Shown here piece after piece: positions 14,178 through 22,283 of a DNA stretch of 34,016 nt (position 1 is the stretch's first letter; each line of letters begins with the position of its first letter). A program made the position numbers and the translations under genes. The notes beneath the pieces were generated by a model. The model made no database searches. It saw only the letters and a list, made by a program, of their open reading frames with translations, and was not told the DNA's origin. Source of the DNA: Clostridia bacterium (GTDB taxonomy: Bacteria > Bacillota > Clostridia > Oscillospirales > Acutalibacteraceae). The stretch is taken from positions 1 through 34,016 of the forward strand of contig JAGAPJ010000020.1 of the NCBI GenBank assembly GCA_017623315.1. The letters run 5' to 3'.

Positions 14178-15863
14178 ATGGAAGAAAATATTTTAAACAC
14201 TGCGGAAGTTAAACCTTCCAATTTTATACACGATTTTATTGATGAAGATTTATCCGAGGGCGTTTACGAAAAGGTGCAAACCCGTTTTCCGCCCGAGCCT
14301 AACGGTTATCTTCACATCGGTCACGCAAAGGCAATTTGTATTGACTTTGCAACCGCCGAAAAATACGGTGGTAAGTGCAATTTGCGACTTGATGACACCA
14401 ACCCCACTAAAGAAGACGTTGAATATGTTGATGCTATTAAAGAAGACATTAAATGGCTTGGCTTTAATTGGGATAATGTATACTTCGCAAGTGATTATTT
14501 TGACTTTATCTATGAATGTGCATTAAAACTTATTGATAAAGGTCTTGCATATATTGATGAATCCACCCCTGAACAAATTAAAGAAATGCGCGGTACTCTA
14601 ACCGAAGCAGGTGTTAATTCACCCTATCGCGACCGCCCTATAGAAGAAACCAAGGATTTATTCGCAAGAATGACTGCAGGTGAATTCGAAAACGGCGCAA
14701 TGGTACTTCGCGCAAAAATTGATATGTCATCATCTAACCTTAATATGCGCGACCCAATTATTTATCGTATTATGAAGGCAACCCACCACCGCACAGGCGA
14801 TAAGTGGTGCGTATATCCTATGTATGACTTTGCACACCCCTTAAGCGATGCTAAAGAAGGTGTTACACACTCGCTTTGCTCTCTTGAATTTGAAAACCAC
14901 AGACCGCTTTACAACTGGTTCTTACAGGTTTTGGAAATTCCTACCCCACCCCGTCAGATCGAATTTGCGCGTATGAATGTTAACTACACCCTAACAAGTA
15001 AGCGTAAGTGCTTAAAGCTTGTAAATGACGGTCTTGTTAGCGGTTGGGATGATCCTAGAATGGCTACCATTTGCGGTATGAGAAGACGTGGCTATCCCGC
15101 TGAAGCTGTTCGCACCTTTGTTGATAAAATTGGTGTTTCAAAAGCCTACAGCGTTATTGACTATGCTTTGCTTGAATCCTGTGTTCGTGATTATTTGAAC
15201 GAAAATGCGGACCGTTCAATGGCTGTGCTTCGTCCTTTAAAGATTGTTATTGACAACTACCCCGAAGATAAAATTGACACAATCGAGGTTGATATTAACC
15301 CCAACAAGCCCGAGCTTGGCAAAACCACCGTTGAATTTTCCAAGGAAATATATATCGAATCCGACGACTTTATGTTAGACCCACCCGGTAAATATTTCCG
15401 CCTTTGCCCCGCAAAAGAGGTTCGTTTAAAGAGCGCATATTATATTAAATATGCATCACACGAAACCGACGAAAATGGTAATATTACTGTTGTTCATTGT
15501 ACCTATGACCCCGAAAGCTTCGGTGGTGAAACCCCTGACGGCAGAAAGGTTAAGGGCACGCTCCATTGGGTTAGCGCACATTCAGCGGTTGACTGTGAAG
15601 TACGTCTTTATGAACGTCTTTTCAATGTACCTAACCCCAGCGATGAAGAAGGTGTATCCTCCTTTGCCGACAACCTAAATCCTGAATCTTTAACCGTTCT
15701 TAGCGGCTGTAAGATAGACAAATCCTATGCTGACGTTAAGGTTGGCGATACCTTCCAATTTATGCGTCAGGGTTATTTCTGCGTTGATAGCGATTCTACC
15801 ACTGATAACCTTATATTCAACCGCACAGTTGCCCTTAAGGATTCTTTTGTTAAGAAGGCATAA
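14178..15863 (+). CDS. glnS: Glutamine-tRNA ligase
   Basis: Class I synthetase charging tRNA-Gln directly, 561 residues as expected for bacterial GlnRS. The HIGH motif is PPEPNGYLHIGHAKAI; the signature-2 region LTSKRKCLKL replaces KMSKS; NLRLDDTNP and the GlnRS-type LCSLEFENHRPLYNW are present; the C-terminal part is the two-barrel anticodon-binding domain. The frame is open from 14112, but ATG at 14178 follows AAGGTG and gives the normal N-terminus. Most Firmicutes make Gln-tRNA through GatCAB and lack GlnRS, so this gene is a lineage trait or an old transfer. Confidence 0.96.
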   Translation: MEENILNTAEVKPSNFIHDFIDEDLSEGVYEKVQTRFPPEPNGYLHIGHAKAICIDFATAEKYGGKCNLRLDDTNPTKEDVEYVDAIKEDIKWLGFNWDNVYFASDYFDFIYECALKLIDKGLAYIDESTPEQIKEMRGTLTEAGVNSPYRDRPIEETKDLFARMTAGEFENGAMVLRAKIDMSSSNLNMRDPIIYRIMKATHHRTGDKWCVYPMYDFAHPLSDAKEGVTHSLCSLEFENHRPLYNWFLQVLEIPTPPRQIEFARMNVNYTLTSKRKCLKLVNDGLVSGWDDPRMATICGMRRRGYPAEAVRTFVDKIGVSKAYSVIDYALLESCVRDYLNENADRSMAVLRPLKIVIDNYPEDKIDTIEVDINPNKPELGKTTVEFSKEIYIESDDFMLDPPGKYFRLCPAKEVRLKSAYYIKYASHETDENGNITVVHCTYDPESFGGETPDGRKVKGTLHWVSAHSAVDCEVRLYERLFNVPNPSDEEGVSSFADNLNPESLTVLSGCKIDKSYADVKVGDTFQFMRQGYFCVDSDSTTDNLIFNRTVALKDSFVKKA

Positions 15864-15866
15864 TTT

Positions 15867-16610
15867 ATGACAGTACAAAATATTTTTGACTTTTTAAATA
15901 GCCGTTTTCCTGTTGATACCGCTTGTGGTTTCGATAACGTTGGTACTTTAGTTGGTGACCGTAATAAAACCGTTACAAAAGCGATTGTTGCGCTTGATTG
16001 TACAATGCTTGTAATTAATGAGGCGGTAAAAAACGGATGTGAGCTTATTATCACCCATCATCCCGTTATTTTTAACGGTATTAAATCGGTGCTTGACGAT
16101 ACCTTGGTTTATGAAATTATTAAAAACGGTTTGTCAGTAATTTCAATGCATACCAACCTTGACCAAGGTGTTGGCGGGGTAAATGACACGCTTTGTGACG
16201 TTATCGGTCTTAAAAATATTGAAGTTATTGAAGCCCCTGATAAATACTTGCTTAAAAAAGGTGAAATTGCTCCCCTTTCGGCCGATGATTTTGCGAAGCA
16301 CTTGAAAAAAGTTCTTAATTATCCCGTTAAATACGTAGGTGTTGGCGAAATTAAAAACGTACTTGTTTGCAGTGGCTCAGGCGCACAATATCATACCCTT
16401 TGCAAATCAAACGGTTGTGATGCATTGGTTACTGCTGATGTCCGCCACAACAATTTTCTTGATGCCGCACAAAACGGTGTAGCACTTTATGAATGCGGTC
16501 ATTTTAACACCGAAGTTGTTGTTATCAAACCGCTTTGTGAAATGCTTCAAAACAAATTTAATAATATTGAATTTATCGCAAACTGCGATTCTCAAATAAA
16601 AACCGCCTAA
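15867..16610 (+). CDS. Nif3-like dinuclear metal centre protein
   Basis: Nif3/YqfO-family protein (DUF34, also annotated as GTP cyclohydrolase I type 2), 247 residues, without the central insert domain of longer homologues. Metal ligands are visible in THHPVIFNG (two His), MHTNLDQG (His, Asp) and ECGHFNTE (His, Glu); CGFDNVGTLVGD near the N-terminus is typical. Members form toroidal hexamers; the substrate is unsettled. The start lies 3 nt after the glnS stop, so it shares that transcript, and the stop is inside the following terminator. Confidence 0.9.
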   Translation: MTVQNIFDFLNSRFPVDTACGFDNVGTLVGDRNKTVTKAIVALDCTMLVINEAVKNGCELIITHHPVIFNGIKSVLDDTLVYEIIKNGLSVISMHTNLDQGVGGVNDTLCDVIGLKNIEVIEAPDKYLLKKGEIAPLSADDFAKHLKKVLNYPVKYVGVGEIKNVLVCSGSGAQYHTLCKSNGCDALVTADVRHNNFLDAAQNGVALYECGHFNTEVVVIKPLCEMLQNKFNNIEFIANCDSQIKTA

Positions 16611-16622
16611 ATGGCGGTTTTT
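16598..16622 (+). terminator. Intrinsic terminator overlapping the Nif3 gene stop
   Basis: AAAAACCGCC (16598-16607) pairs with GGCGGTTTTT (16613-16622) around TAAAT. The TAA stop (16608-16610) is in the loop. It closes the gltX-glnS-Nif3 block. Confidence 0.9.
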
Positions 16623-16656
16623 ATATTTTTATGGGCATAATAAAAGCGGTGATTAA

Positions 16657-17328
16657 ATGATAACAGTAATTTTAAGAACAGCAATTTTATATATTTTCGT
16701 TACCATTGCGATTCGAATTATGGGTAAAAAGCAAATCGGTGATATGCAACCTAACGAGCTAGTTGTAACACTTTTGCTTTCTGAAATTGCCGCAATACCC
16801 TTGCAGGACACTTCACAACCGATTATTAATGGTATTATTGCAATTTTTGTGTTGGTTGTTCTTGAGATTATTATTTCGGTATTAGCACTAAAAAGTGGTT
16901 GGGTGCGACGCCTTATGAACGGACAGTCGGTTGTAATAATTAAAAACGGCGTAATTGACCAGCATGCTATGAAAAAAGTAAGAATGACTGTGCTTGATTT
17001 AATTGAGCTTTTAAGAATTCAAAATGTATTTGATGTTTCAACGGTTGCATTTGCCGTACTTGAAGTCAACGGTGAGTTAAGCGTACTTTTGAAAAGTCAG
17101 CATCAACCCGCAACAGTTAAGGACATTAACAGTCCTACAAATGAGCCTGCTTTACTACAATTACCTGTTATCACTGACGGTAAAATCGTACACGATAGCC
17201 TGCAGGCGCTTGAAATAACAGCTAAACAGGTTGAAACAATTTTGAAAAATAACAATACTCGACTTAATCAGGTGTTTTTGCTAACACTTGACCGTAAACA
17301 AAATATGACACTAATTAAAATGAGGTAA
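16657..17328 (+). CDS. DUF421 membrane protein (YetF family)
   Basis: A 223-residue YetF-type protein. Helices lie at about residues 1-20, 32-50 and 58-78 (INGIIAIFVLVVLEIIISVL); between them is the conserved RIMGKKQIGDMQPNELVVTLLLSEIA. The C-terminal cytosolic part has LMNGQSVVIIKNGVID, VRMTVLDLIELLRIQNVFDV and AVLEVNGELSVLLK, all typical of the family. Its role is not established; homologues are linked to spore or envelope functions. Ribosome site GGTGA precedes ATG. The DUF4363 gene follows after 3 nt, a pairing common in Firmicutes. Confidence 0.93.
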   Translation: MITVILRTAILYIFVTIAIRIMGKKQIGDMQPNELVVTLLLSEIAAIPLQDTSQPIINGIIAIFVLVVLEIIISVLALKSGWVRRLMNGQSVVIIKNGVIDQHAMKKVRMTVLDLIELLRIQNVFDVSTVAFAVLEVNGELSVLLKSQHQPATVKDINSPTNEPALLQLPVITDGKIVHDSLQALEITAKQVETILKNNNTRLNQVFLLTLDRKQNMTLIKMR

Positions 17329-17331
17329 TTT

Positions 17332-17706
17332 ATGAAAAGACTTATACCCGCTGTAATTATCACGGTTATAATTATTGGTGCCTTTTTGGGCAGTTATTTG
17401 TATATAAATAATGTATGCGACACCGCTTATGAAGGGGTTGAAAGTTGTCTAAAGGAATATGAAGAACACGGCACAGCAAAAGCCGATGCGACGTGGCTAA
17501 AAAATTATTGGAGTGATAAAGAAAAAATACTCTCATTTTTTGTTAATCACGCAATTATAGATGAAATAGAGCTAGCAGTATCAAATATTGAACTTCATTC
17601 AAAATTCAAGAATAATTATATGTTTTACGAAGCCTGCGATACAGTAAAAATCCTTTTACATCAGATTATTGAGGATACAAAACCGACAACCCACTCAATT
17701 TTTTAA
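17332..17706 (+). CDS. DUF4363 protein
   Basis: A 124-residue protein with one N-terminal membrane helix (LIPAVIITVIIIGAFLGSYL, about 3-22) and a helical outer domain (VESCLKEYEEHGTAKADATWLKNYW..., then EIELAVSNIELHSKF). WLKNYWSDKEKILSFFVNH with a later YEACDTVKILLHQI is the family pattern. Its ribosome site GAGGT overlaps the end of the DUF421 gene, so the pair is translationally coupled and probably acts as one complex. Confidence 0.88.
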   Translation: MKRLIPAVIITVIIIGAFLGSYLYINNVCDTAYEGVESCLKEYEEHGTAKADATWLKNYWSDKEKILSFFVNHAIIDEIELAVSNIELHSKFKNNYMFYEACDTVKILLHQIIEDTKPTTHSIF

Positions 17707-17711
17707 GGAAA

Positions 17712-17738
17712 ATGCATATTATGCAACAAATTATGCAT
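17712..17738. promoter_or_regulatory. Palindromic site pair upstream of the ABC transporter
   Basis: TGCATATTATGCA (17713-17725) is a perfect odd palindrome, and TTATGCATAT follows at 17731-17740. It lies about 60 nt before the -35. It could be an operator or activator site for the amino acid transporter; the protein is unknown. No T-rich tail is present, so it is not a terminator for the DUF4363 gene. Confidence 0.4.
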
Positions 17739-17797
17739 ATAAAAGCCAAAATTCATAAAAAATCTTCAAAACACAAATATATTTATGCGAATTGCTG

Positions 17798-17826
17798 TTG
17801 ACTTTACTGTTTTAAAGTGATATACT
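17798..17826 (+). promoter_or_regulatory. Sigma-A promoter of the amino acid ABC transporter
   Basis: TTGACT (17798-17803), 17 nt, TATACT (17821-17826). Each box differs from consensus in one position. The start of transcription should fall near 17833. Confidence 0.8.
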
Positions 17827-17827
17827 T

Positions 17828-17861
17828 GCAACATACTTAAAATATATGTTGCTTCGGCAAC
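17828..17861 (+). promoter_or_regulatory. Inverted repeat at the transcription start and TTCG hairpin in the leader
   Basis: GCAACAT (17828-17834) and ATGTTGC (17846-17852) form a 7-bp inverted repeat spanning the expected start of transcription, a position suited to a repressor. The second arm also pairs with a third segment: GTTGC (17848-17852), loop TTCG, GCAAC (17857-17861), a very stable small hairpin just before the AAAGGA ribosome site. Confidence 0.5.
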
Positions 17862-17881
17862 TGTAAAGGAGATTTTTTAAA

Positions 17882-18724
17882 ATGAAAAAAATTATAGCAA
17901 TTGCCCTTATGGCGCTAATGCTCATCGGCTGCTTTGCTGGCTGCACAGCTGAAAGCACAAAGGTTAAGGTTATTGACCTTCCCTTAAGTTCAGAAGAATA
18001 TGCATTTGCCGTTGCACAAAACGATACCGAATTCCTCGGCAAAGTTAACGCTTTCCTTAAAAAGATTAAGGACGACGGTACATTCGATAAGATTTGCAAC
18101 AACTACTTCGGCGATGGCGAACCCCTCTCTATTGAATCAGCTAAGCTAGACGAAACAAAGGAACAGCTTGTTGTTGCTACAAGCACTGGTTTCGAACCCT
18201 TTGAAATGGTAGATGCTAACGGCAAATATTCAGGCGTTGACCTTGAAATTGCTTACTACCTCGCAAAAGAATTAAATCTTGAACTTGTTATTCAGGATAT
18301 GGACTTTGAAGCAGTTGTTAATTCTGTTCAGTCAGGTAAAAGCGATATTGCTATGGCAGGTCTTACAATTACTGAAAAGCGCCAAAAGGTTGTAACCTTT
18401 TCTGACAGCTATTACAACGCTTCTCAGGTTATAATTACAATGGAAGATGACACAACATTTGATGATTGCAAAACAGGTGAAGATGTTGCCGCAATTCTTG
18501 CAAAGCTTGACAAGTCAGCTGAAATCGGTTGCCAGACCGGTACCACCGGTGAGTTCTACATAAAGGGCGACGCGGATTTAGGCTTTGACGGTCTTACCGC
18601 TGAAGCTGCTCCCTACAAATATGTTGCTTTAGCTATTACAGCAATGCAACAGGGTCAGGTTAAATATGTTATCGCTGATAACGGTCCTGCAAAAGCAATC
18701 ACCGAAAAGTTTAACGGTCAATAA
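17882..18724 (+). CDS. Polar amino acid ABC transporter binding lipoprotein, apparently circularly permuted
   Basis: A 280-residue solute-binding protein of family 3 (polar amino acids), anchored outside the cell: signal with LIGC (Cys17) or FAGC (Cys21) as lipobox. The order of its parts is unusual. Residues about 28-77 (VIDLPLSSEEYAFAV, NAFLKKIKDDGTFDKICNNY) match what is normally the C-terminal end of the family. After a linker (about 80-94), residues 95-280 match the normal N-terminal and middle parts: LVVATSTGFEPFEMV, GVDLEIAYYLAKEL, GKSDIAMAGLTITEKRQK. The chain stops at YVIADNGPAKAITEKFNGQ, exactly where the normal C-terminal piece would begin. The permease and ATPase genes follow, so it is a working transporter subunit by context. 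Confidence 0.9.
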   Translation: MKKIIAIALMALMLIGCFAGCTAESTKVKVIDLPLSSEEYAFAVAQNDTEFLGKVNAFLKKIKDDGTFDKICNNYFGDGEPLSIESAKLDETKEQLVVATSTGFEPFEMVDANGKYSGVDLEIAYYLAKELNLELVIQDMDFEAVVNSVQSGKSDIAMAGLTITEKRQKVVTFSDSYYNASQVIITMEDDTTFDDCKTGEDVAAILAKLDKSAEIGCQTGTTGEFYIKGDADLGFDGLTAEAAPYKYVALAITAMQQGQVKYVIADNGPAKAITEKFNGQ

Positions 18725-18745
18725 AAATTATTTAGCTAATCAAAG

Positions 18746-18769
18746 GCCTCTGCGTAAACACGCAGAGGC
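18746..18769 (+). promoter_or_regulatory. Intercistronic hairpin between binding protein and permease
   Basis: GCCTCTGCG (18746-18754) pairs perfectly with CGCAGAGGC (18761-18769), 6-nt loop, with only TATTTGAGG after it instead of a T-run. Such a stem usually protects the abundant upstream message or ends part of the transcripts, so that more binding protein than permease is made. Confidence 0.65.
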
Positions 18770-18809
18770 TATTTGAGGTTTATATTAAGAAAGGTTATAG
18801 GAACATATT

Positions 18810-19517
18810 ATGAATTTTGCTTCAAAATTTGATGTGTTTTGGGAGCTATTTATTGTTCAAGGCGGCTGGAAGCGTGTTTTAAGTGTCGGTTTAGTCAACA
18901 CTTTACTCATCGCTGTCCTCGGCTTGTTAATCGGTATCGTTCTCGGCACACTTATAGGCGCCGTTAAGGTTATGCCTAAATATAAGCTTTTACCCAAAAT
19001 TCTTGATAAAATTTGCACCGTTTATGTTGGCTTTTTCCGCGGTACACCAATTGTTGTTCAACTGCTTATTGGTTACTATGTTTTGTGGCCGCTTTTGGGT
19101 ATTACAATTTCACCACTTAATACAAGCATTATTATTTTCGGTTTAAACAGTGCGGCTTATGTATCCGAAATAATGCGTGGCGGTATTCTTTCAATTGACC
19201 CAGGTCAGATGGAAGCAGGCCGTGCATTAGGTTTAAGTTATTCCACCACAATGATTAAAATTGTTATTCCACAGGCAATTAAAAACATTTTACCAACACT
19301 TGGTAATGAATTTATTGCACTTATTAAGGACACATCGGTTGTAAGCTTCGTTGCCGCAACCGACCTTTATAAGACCTTTACCGAAATCGGTAACGTACGA
19401 TACGAATATTTTATGCCTTATCTTGCGATGGCTTTAATGTATATGATTTTAGTATTCATTATTTCTTGCGGAGTTAAAGCAATGGAAAGGAGCCTGAGGA
19501 AAAGTGATAAAAATTAA
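18810..19517 (+). CDS. Amino acid ABC transporter permease (HisM/GlnP type)
   Basis: Inner-membrane permease of 235 residues with about five helices ([40 protein letters not shown], others near the end). The loop contacting the ATPase is [20 protein letters not shown], followed by [20 protein letters not shown], which is the family signature. [12 protein letters not shown] is typical of the polar amino acid branch. One permease gene is present, so a homodimer is likely. It overlaps the ATPase gene by 14 nt. Confidence 0.94.
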   Translation: MNFASKFDVFWELFIVQGGWKRVLSVGLVNTLLIAVLGLLIGIVLGTLIGAVKVMPKYKLLPKILDKICTVYVGFFRGTPIVVQLLIGYYVLWPLLGITISPLNTSIIIFGLNSAAYVSEIMRGGILSIDPGQMEAGRALGLSYSTTMIKIVIPQAIKNILPTLGNEFIALIKDTSVVSFVAATDLYKTFTEIGNVRYEYFMPYLAMALMYMILVFIISCGVKAMERSLRKSDKN

Positions 19518-20226
19518 AAATCTCTGCAAAAGCTTTGGTGATAATCAGGTTCTTAAAAATATCACCGAAACAATTAACCAAGGAGATAAGGTTGTTGTAA
19601 TCGGTCCGTCAGGTAGCGGAAAAAGTACTTTTTTATGCTGTCTAAACTGTATGGAGGACCCAACATCAGGCTCTATTATTTTTGACGGCGAAGACCTTGC
19701 GGATTTAAAAGTAGATATTAACAAGCATCGTCAAAACATTGGTATGGTTTTCCAACAGTTTAATCTGTTCAACAATAAAACCGTTATGGAGAACATCACG
19801 CTTGCTCCCGTTCATTTAAAGAAATTGACTCCTGCAGAGGCAAAAGAACGAGCTATGGAACTTTTGGCAAGAGTTGGTTTAGAGGATAAGGCTGATGTAT
19901 ATCCCTCTACCCTCTCGGGCGGTCAAAAACAGCGTGTTGCTATTGTTAGAGCACTAGCAATGAACCCCAAGGTAATGCTTTTTGATGAACCGACATCTGC
20001 TTTGGATCCTGAAATGGTCGGCGAAGTTTTAGACGTTATGAAGCAGCTTGCCGATGAAGGCATGACAATGGTTGTTGTAACACATGAAATGGGCTTTGCA
20101 CGTGAGGTTGGCAACCGTATTTTCTTTATGGATGAAGGTCAAATTACCGAGCAAGGCACACCTGAAGAAGTATTCGGTAATCCTAAATCTCCTCGTCTTC
20201 AAGACTTTTTAAGTAAAGTTATATAA
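19504..20226 (+). CDS. Amino acid ABC transporter ATP-binding protein (GlnQ type)
   Basis: Cytosolic ATPase of 240 residues driving the transporter. Walker [10 protein letters not shown] (about 34-42), Q-loop VFQQFNLF, signature LSGGQKQR, Walker [13 protein letters not shown] and switch His in VVTHEMG are all intact. The start is GTG at 19504 with GAGGA about 5 nt upstream, inside the end of the permease gene, so translation is coupled. Confidence 0.95.
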   Translation: MIKIKNLCKSFGDNQVLKNITETINQGDKVVVIGPSGSGKSTFLCCLNCMEDPTSGSIIFDGEDLADLKVDINKHRQNIGMVFQQFNLFNNKTVMENITLAPVHLKKLTPAEAKERAMELLARVGLEDKADVYPSTLSGGQKQRVAIVRALAMNPKVMLFDEPTSALDPEMVGEVLDVMKQLADEGMTMVVVTHEMGFAREVGNRIFFMDEGQITEQGTPEEVFGNPKSPRLQDFLSKVI

Positions 20227-20230
20227 AATA

Positions 20231-20265
20231 AAAAAGTTCTCATTCATTGAATGAGAACTTTTTTA
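20231..20265. terminator. Bidirectional terminator between the ABC operon and the minus-strand block
   Basis: AAAAAGTTCTCATTC pairs with GAATGAGAACTTTTT around a 3-nt loop, with A and T runs at the two ends. It serves the plus-strand ATPase gene and the convergent membrane protein gene, whose stop is inside the stem's end. Confidence 0.9.
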
Positions 20266-20790
20266 TTTTAGTATTTTACGAAGCTTTGGCTGAATGATAT
20301 AATAATAAAATGAAGCCATTTTTGCAACAGTAATATCATATATAACAAAAACTATATTACCTACCACTAATACAATGTAAACCGTATATTTACCCAAATC
20401 GTTTGTATCAGTTAAAGTAACACCAAAAAGTTCGGCAATAAAGCTATAAACCAAAATTACAACCGCATTAAAGAAAATCATCTTAATAGGCCATTCAAAA
20501 ATTGGCTTTTTAATGCGCTCTATAAATGCTTTAAGTATTGGATAATATCCGAATAGAAATACGTACATAAGCATTGCTTCGGGTTCGCAAAACAGTATTG
20601 TAAGTACTGCTGACGTAATATATGCCGAGATTGCCCATTTGGCACCAATTTCAAGCAACACGATCATTACGCAAAGCCCTGCAAATGCAGGTATTGTATA
20701 GGTTAAATAAGGGAAATATGCCCCTAACATCAAAACAACTGCCAAAGCCGCCATTAAAGCGCAAAGAGTTATTTTATTAGTACGTTTCAT
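20263..20790 (-). CDS. Small membrane protein, possibly ECF-transporter S-component-like
   Basis: A 175-residue hydrophobic protein with about five helices: LCALMAALAVVLMLGAYFPY near the start, FAGLCVMIVLLEIGAKWAIS, then helices near 60-85, 105-122 and 135-155. The beginning (a basic start, then 'ALMAALAVVL') resembles S components of ECF vitamin transporters, but no ligand signature is recognised, so this is a guess from shape. ATG is 1 nt after the J-protein stop, with AAGGTG as ribosome site inside that gene, so it is the third gene of that operon. Confidence 0.6.
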   Translation of the reverse strand: MKRTNKITLCALMAALAVVLMLGAYFPYLTYTIPAFAGLCVMIVLLEIGAKWAISAYITSAVLTILFCEPEAMLMYVFLFGYYPILKAFIERIKKPIFEWPIKMIFFNAVVILVYSFIAELFGVTLTDTNDLGKYTVYIVLVVGNIVFVIYDITVAKMASFYYYIIQPKLRKILK

Positions 20791-20791
20791 A

Positions 20792-21400
20792 TTAGCAACA
20801 CCTTATAAGGTCGCCGCCCATACATTCACAGCAACAGTCAGCACAAATTAGTGCCTGACACATTTCACAACCATCACAGTTACGACCGCTGTTATAGGTA
20901 CGGTAAGGGTTATGGCTTGCCCTATTCGCCTGGCGCTGTGCATTATTTACTGCATTACGGTATTCGGGGTTACTTGGGTCCATACGTGATGCAGTTGCAA
21001 AGCTGGTATAGGCCTGGTCAAACCAACCGCGACGATATAAAACCGTACCGTTTAAAAAATACCATTCGGCATTACGATTTTGAACTGGTGTGCCGTCCAA
21101 TAATTCAAGCGCTTCTTCAAGACGGTTTTGGTTAATAAGGGTGCGAATTTCAGGGAAATTTGTTTCAGAAGTATTTGTATAACCGTAATTTGTACCACCC
21201 TTTTTACCGCTTTTACGAGTAGCCATAATTGCATCATAAGCTTCGTTAATTTCCTGCATTTTTTCTTCGGCTAAATCAGCCAAAGGGTTATCACCGTAAC
21301 TGTCGGGATGATATTTACGTGCCATACTACGATATGCAGCTTTAACCTCATCGTCGGTAGCATTACGGTTAATACCTAAAATTTGATAAGGATCTTTCAT
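20792..21400 (-). CDS. J-domain protein with cysteine-rich tail
   Basis: A 202-residue DnaJ-like co-chaperone. The J domain takes residues 1-65: DPYQILGI, AAYRSMARKYHPDSYG with HPD at 31-33, and EINEAYDAIM. It lacks the G/F and zinc-finger regions of DnaJ. Residues about 85-160 form helical hairpins like tetratricopeptide repeats (LEEALELLDG, WYFLNGTVLYRRGWFDQAYT, FATASRMDPSNPEY). The tail has ten cysteines in about 30 residues (CDGCEMCQALICADCCCECM ... RCC), suggesting metal binding or lipidation. It overlaps the DUF5685 gene by 4 nt (ATGA), so its synthesis and probably its function are tied to that protein. Confidence 0.9.
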   Translation of the reverse strand: MKDPYQILGINRNATDDEVKAAYRSMARKYHPDSYGDNPLADLAEEKMQEINEAYDAIMATRKSGKKGGTNYGYTNTSETNFPEIRTLINQNRLEEALELLDGTPVQNRNAEWYFLNGTVLYRRGWFDQAYTSFATASRMDPSNPEYRNAVNNAQRQANRASHNPYRTYNSGRNCDGCEMCQALICADCCCECMGGDLIRCC

Positions 21401-22221
21401 TTGTCTATCTCCTTTAATAATGTATCCTCAAGTCCCAAATATAATATGTTTCCAAGAATATTTTTATATTTTTTTATGTCTAAAAGCTCGAAAGCCTTAC
21501 AGCTTTCATTAATGCAAAAATACAGTTGCCCTTTTATAAGCTCTTTAGGGTTCTCACGGCTTTTAAACGGGTTAAACGAATTGTGCTTTATATCATCATT
21601 TAAATCGCAATAAGCATCAATTAAATAGATATACCTCCCTATACAATAACCCAAGCGGTCAAGCACACGTCTTTGTGAATTATCATCTGATAAAAGAACA
21701 AATAAGCCTGAAAGCATTTTTGCAGTTGGGTCAGCCGCCATATCCAAATCACAGCTTGGGTTTGCTTCGGCTTGGTTTTGCGCTTCAATATAATCAGATA
21801 CAAGTAAATCAATTTGCGGATATTTTCTTGCCGCTTTTTTATACGGTGCTTTAAAAAACGGTTTTACTAAAATAAAGCAAAGCTTTTTAAAGCCTTTTTC
21901 GTCCTGTATGTTATCAAGCACCTTATAATAATTAAGAATTACAGCCGCTGCGGCAGGAAGCTTAATATCTTCATCACTTTTGCAAAATATGCATTTTTTA
22001 AGCGGATTAAATACGCAGTGCTTCTTTTCAACAGCATCGCAACCGTCCTTAATCGACATATTTAAAAGCGCTAAAAAAGTAAAATCATAACTTAAAGTAA
22101 AACGCGAAAGAAGGCTGTATTCCCTGCCCATTACTTTACAAAGCGTACAGTAAACAACTTTATAAAGTTCATATTCTTTTACCTTAAGGTCGCCCTTTGC
22201 AATACGAATATATCCGAACAA
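21397..22221 (-). CDS. DUF5685 family protein
   Basis: A mostly helical protein of 274 residues beginning MFGYIRIAKGDLKVKEYELY, the DUF5685 start. Cysteines form two candidate metal sites: Cys25 and Cys28 (YCTLCK) and Cys69, Cys77, Cys80 (HCVFNPLKKCIFC). Two acidic motifs stand out: DNIQDE (103-108) and DAYCDLNDD (202-210). Both fit DxxxD and sit about 100 residues apart in helical surroundings, as in class I isoprenoid synthases of the squalene/phytoene type. This similarity is my inference. The start is TTG at 22221 behind GAGGGTG; no ATG lies nearby. First gene of the operon with the J-protein, which overlaps its end. Confidence 0.8.
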   Translation of the reverse strand: MFGYIRIAKGDLKVKEYELYKVVYCTLCKVMGREYSLLSRFTLSYDFTFLALLNMSIKDGCDAVEKKHCVFNPLKKCIFCKSDEDIKLPAAAAVILNYYKVLDNIQDEKGFKKLCFILVKPFFKAPYKKAARKYPQIDLLVSDYIEAQNQAEANPSCDLDMAADPTAKMLSGLFVLLSDDNSQRRVLDRLGYCIGRYIYLIDAYCDLNDDIKHNSFNPFKSRENPKELIKGQLYFCINESCKAFELLDIKKYKNILGNILYLGLEDTLLKEIDK

Positions 22222-22283
22222 GAAAACACCCTCTTTCTTTAATTATAGCCTTGTATTTTTAAAATTAGTGAATAATGTGTGAA

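Noticed and set aside
17707..17881. Riboswitch or T-box before the ABC transporter
   Set aside because: The expected leader is only about 50 nt, too short for a known class, and no T-box sequence is seen.
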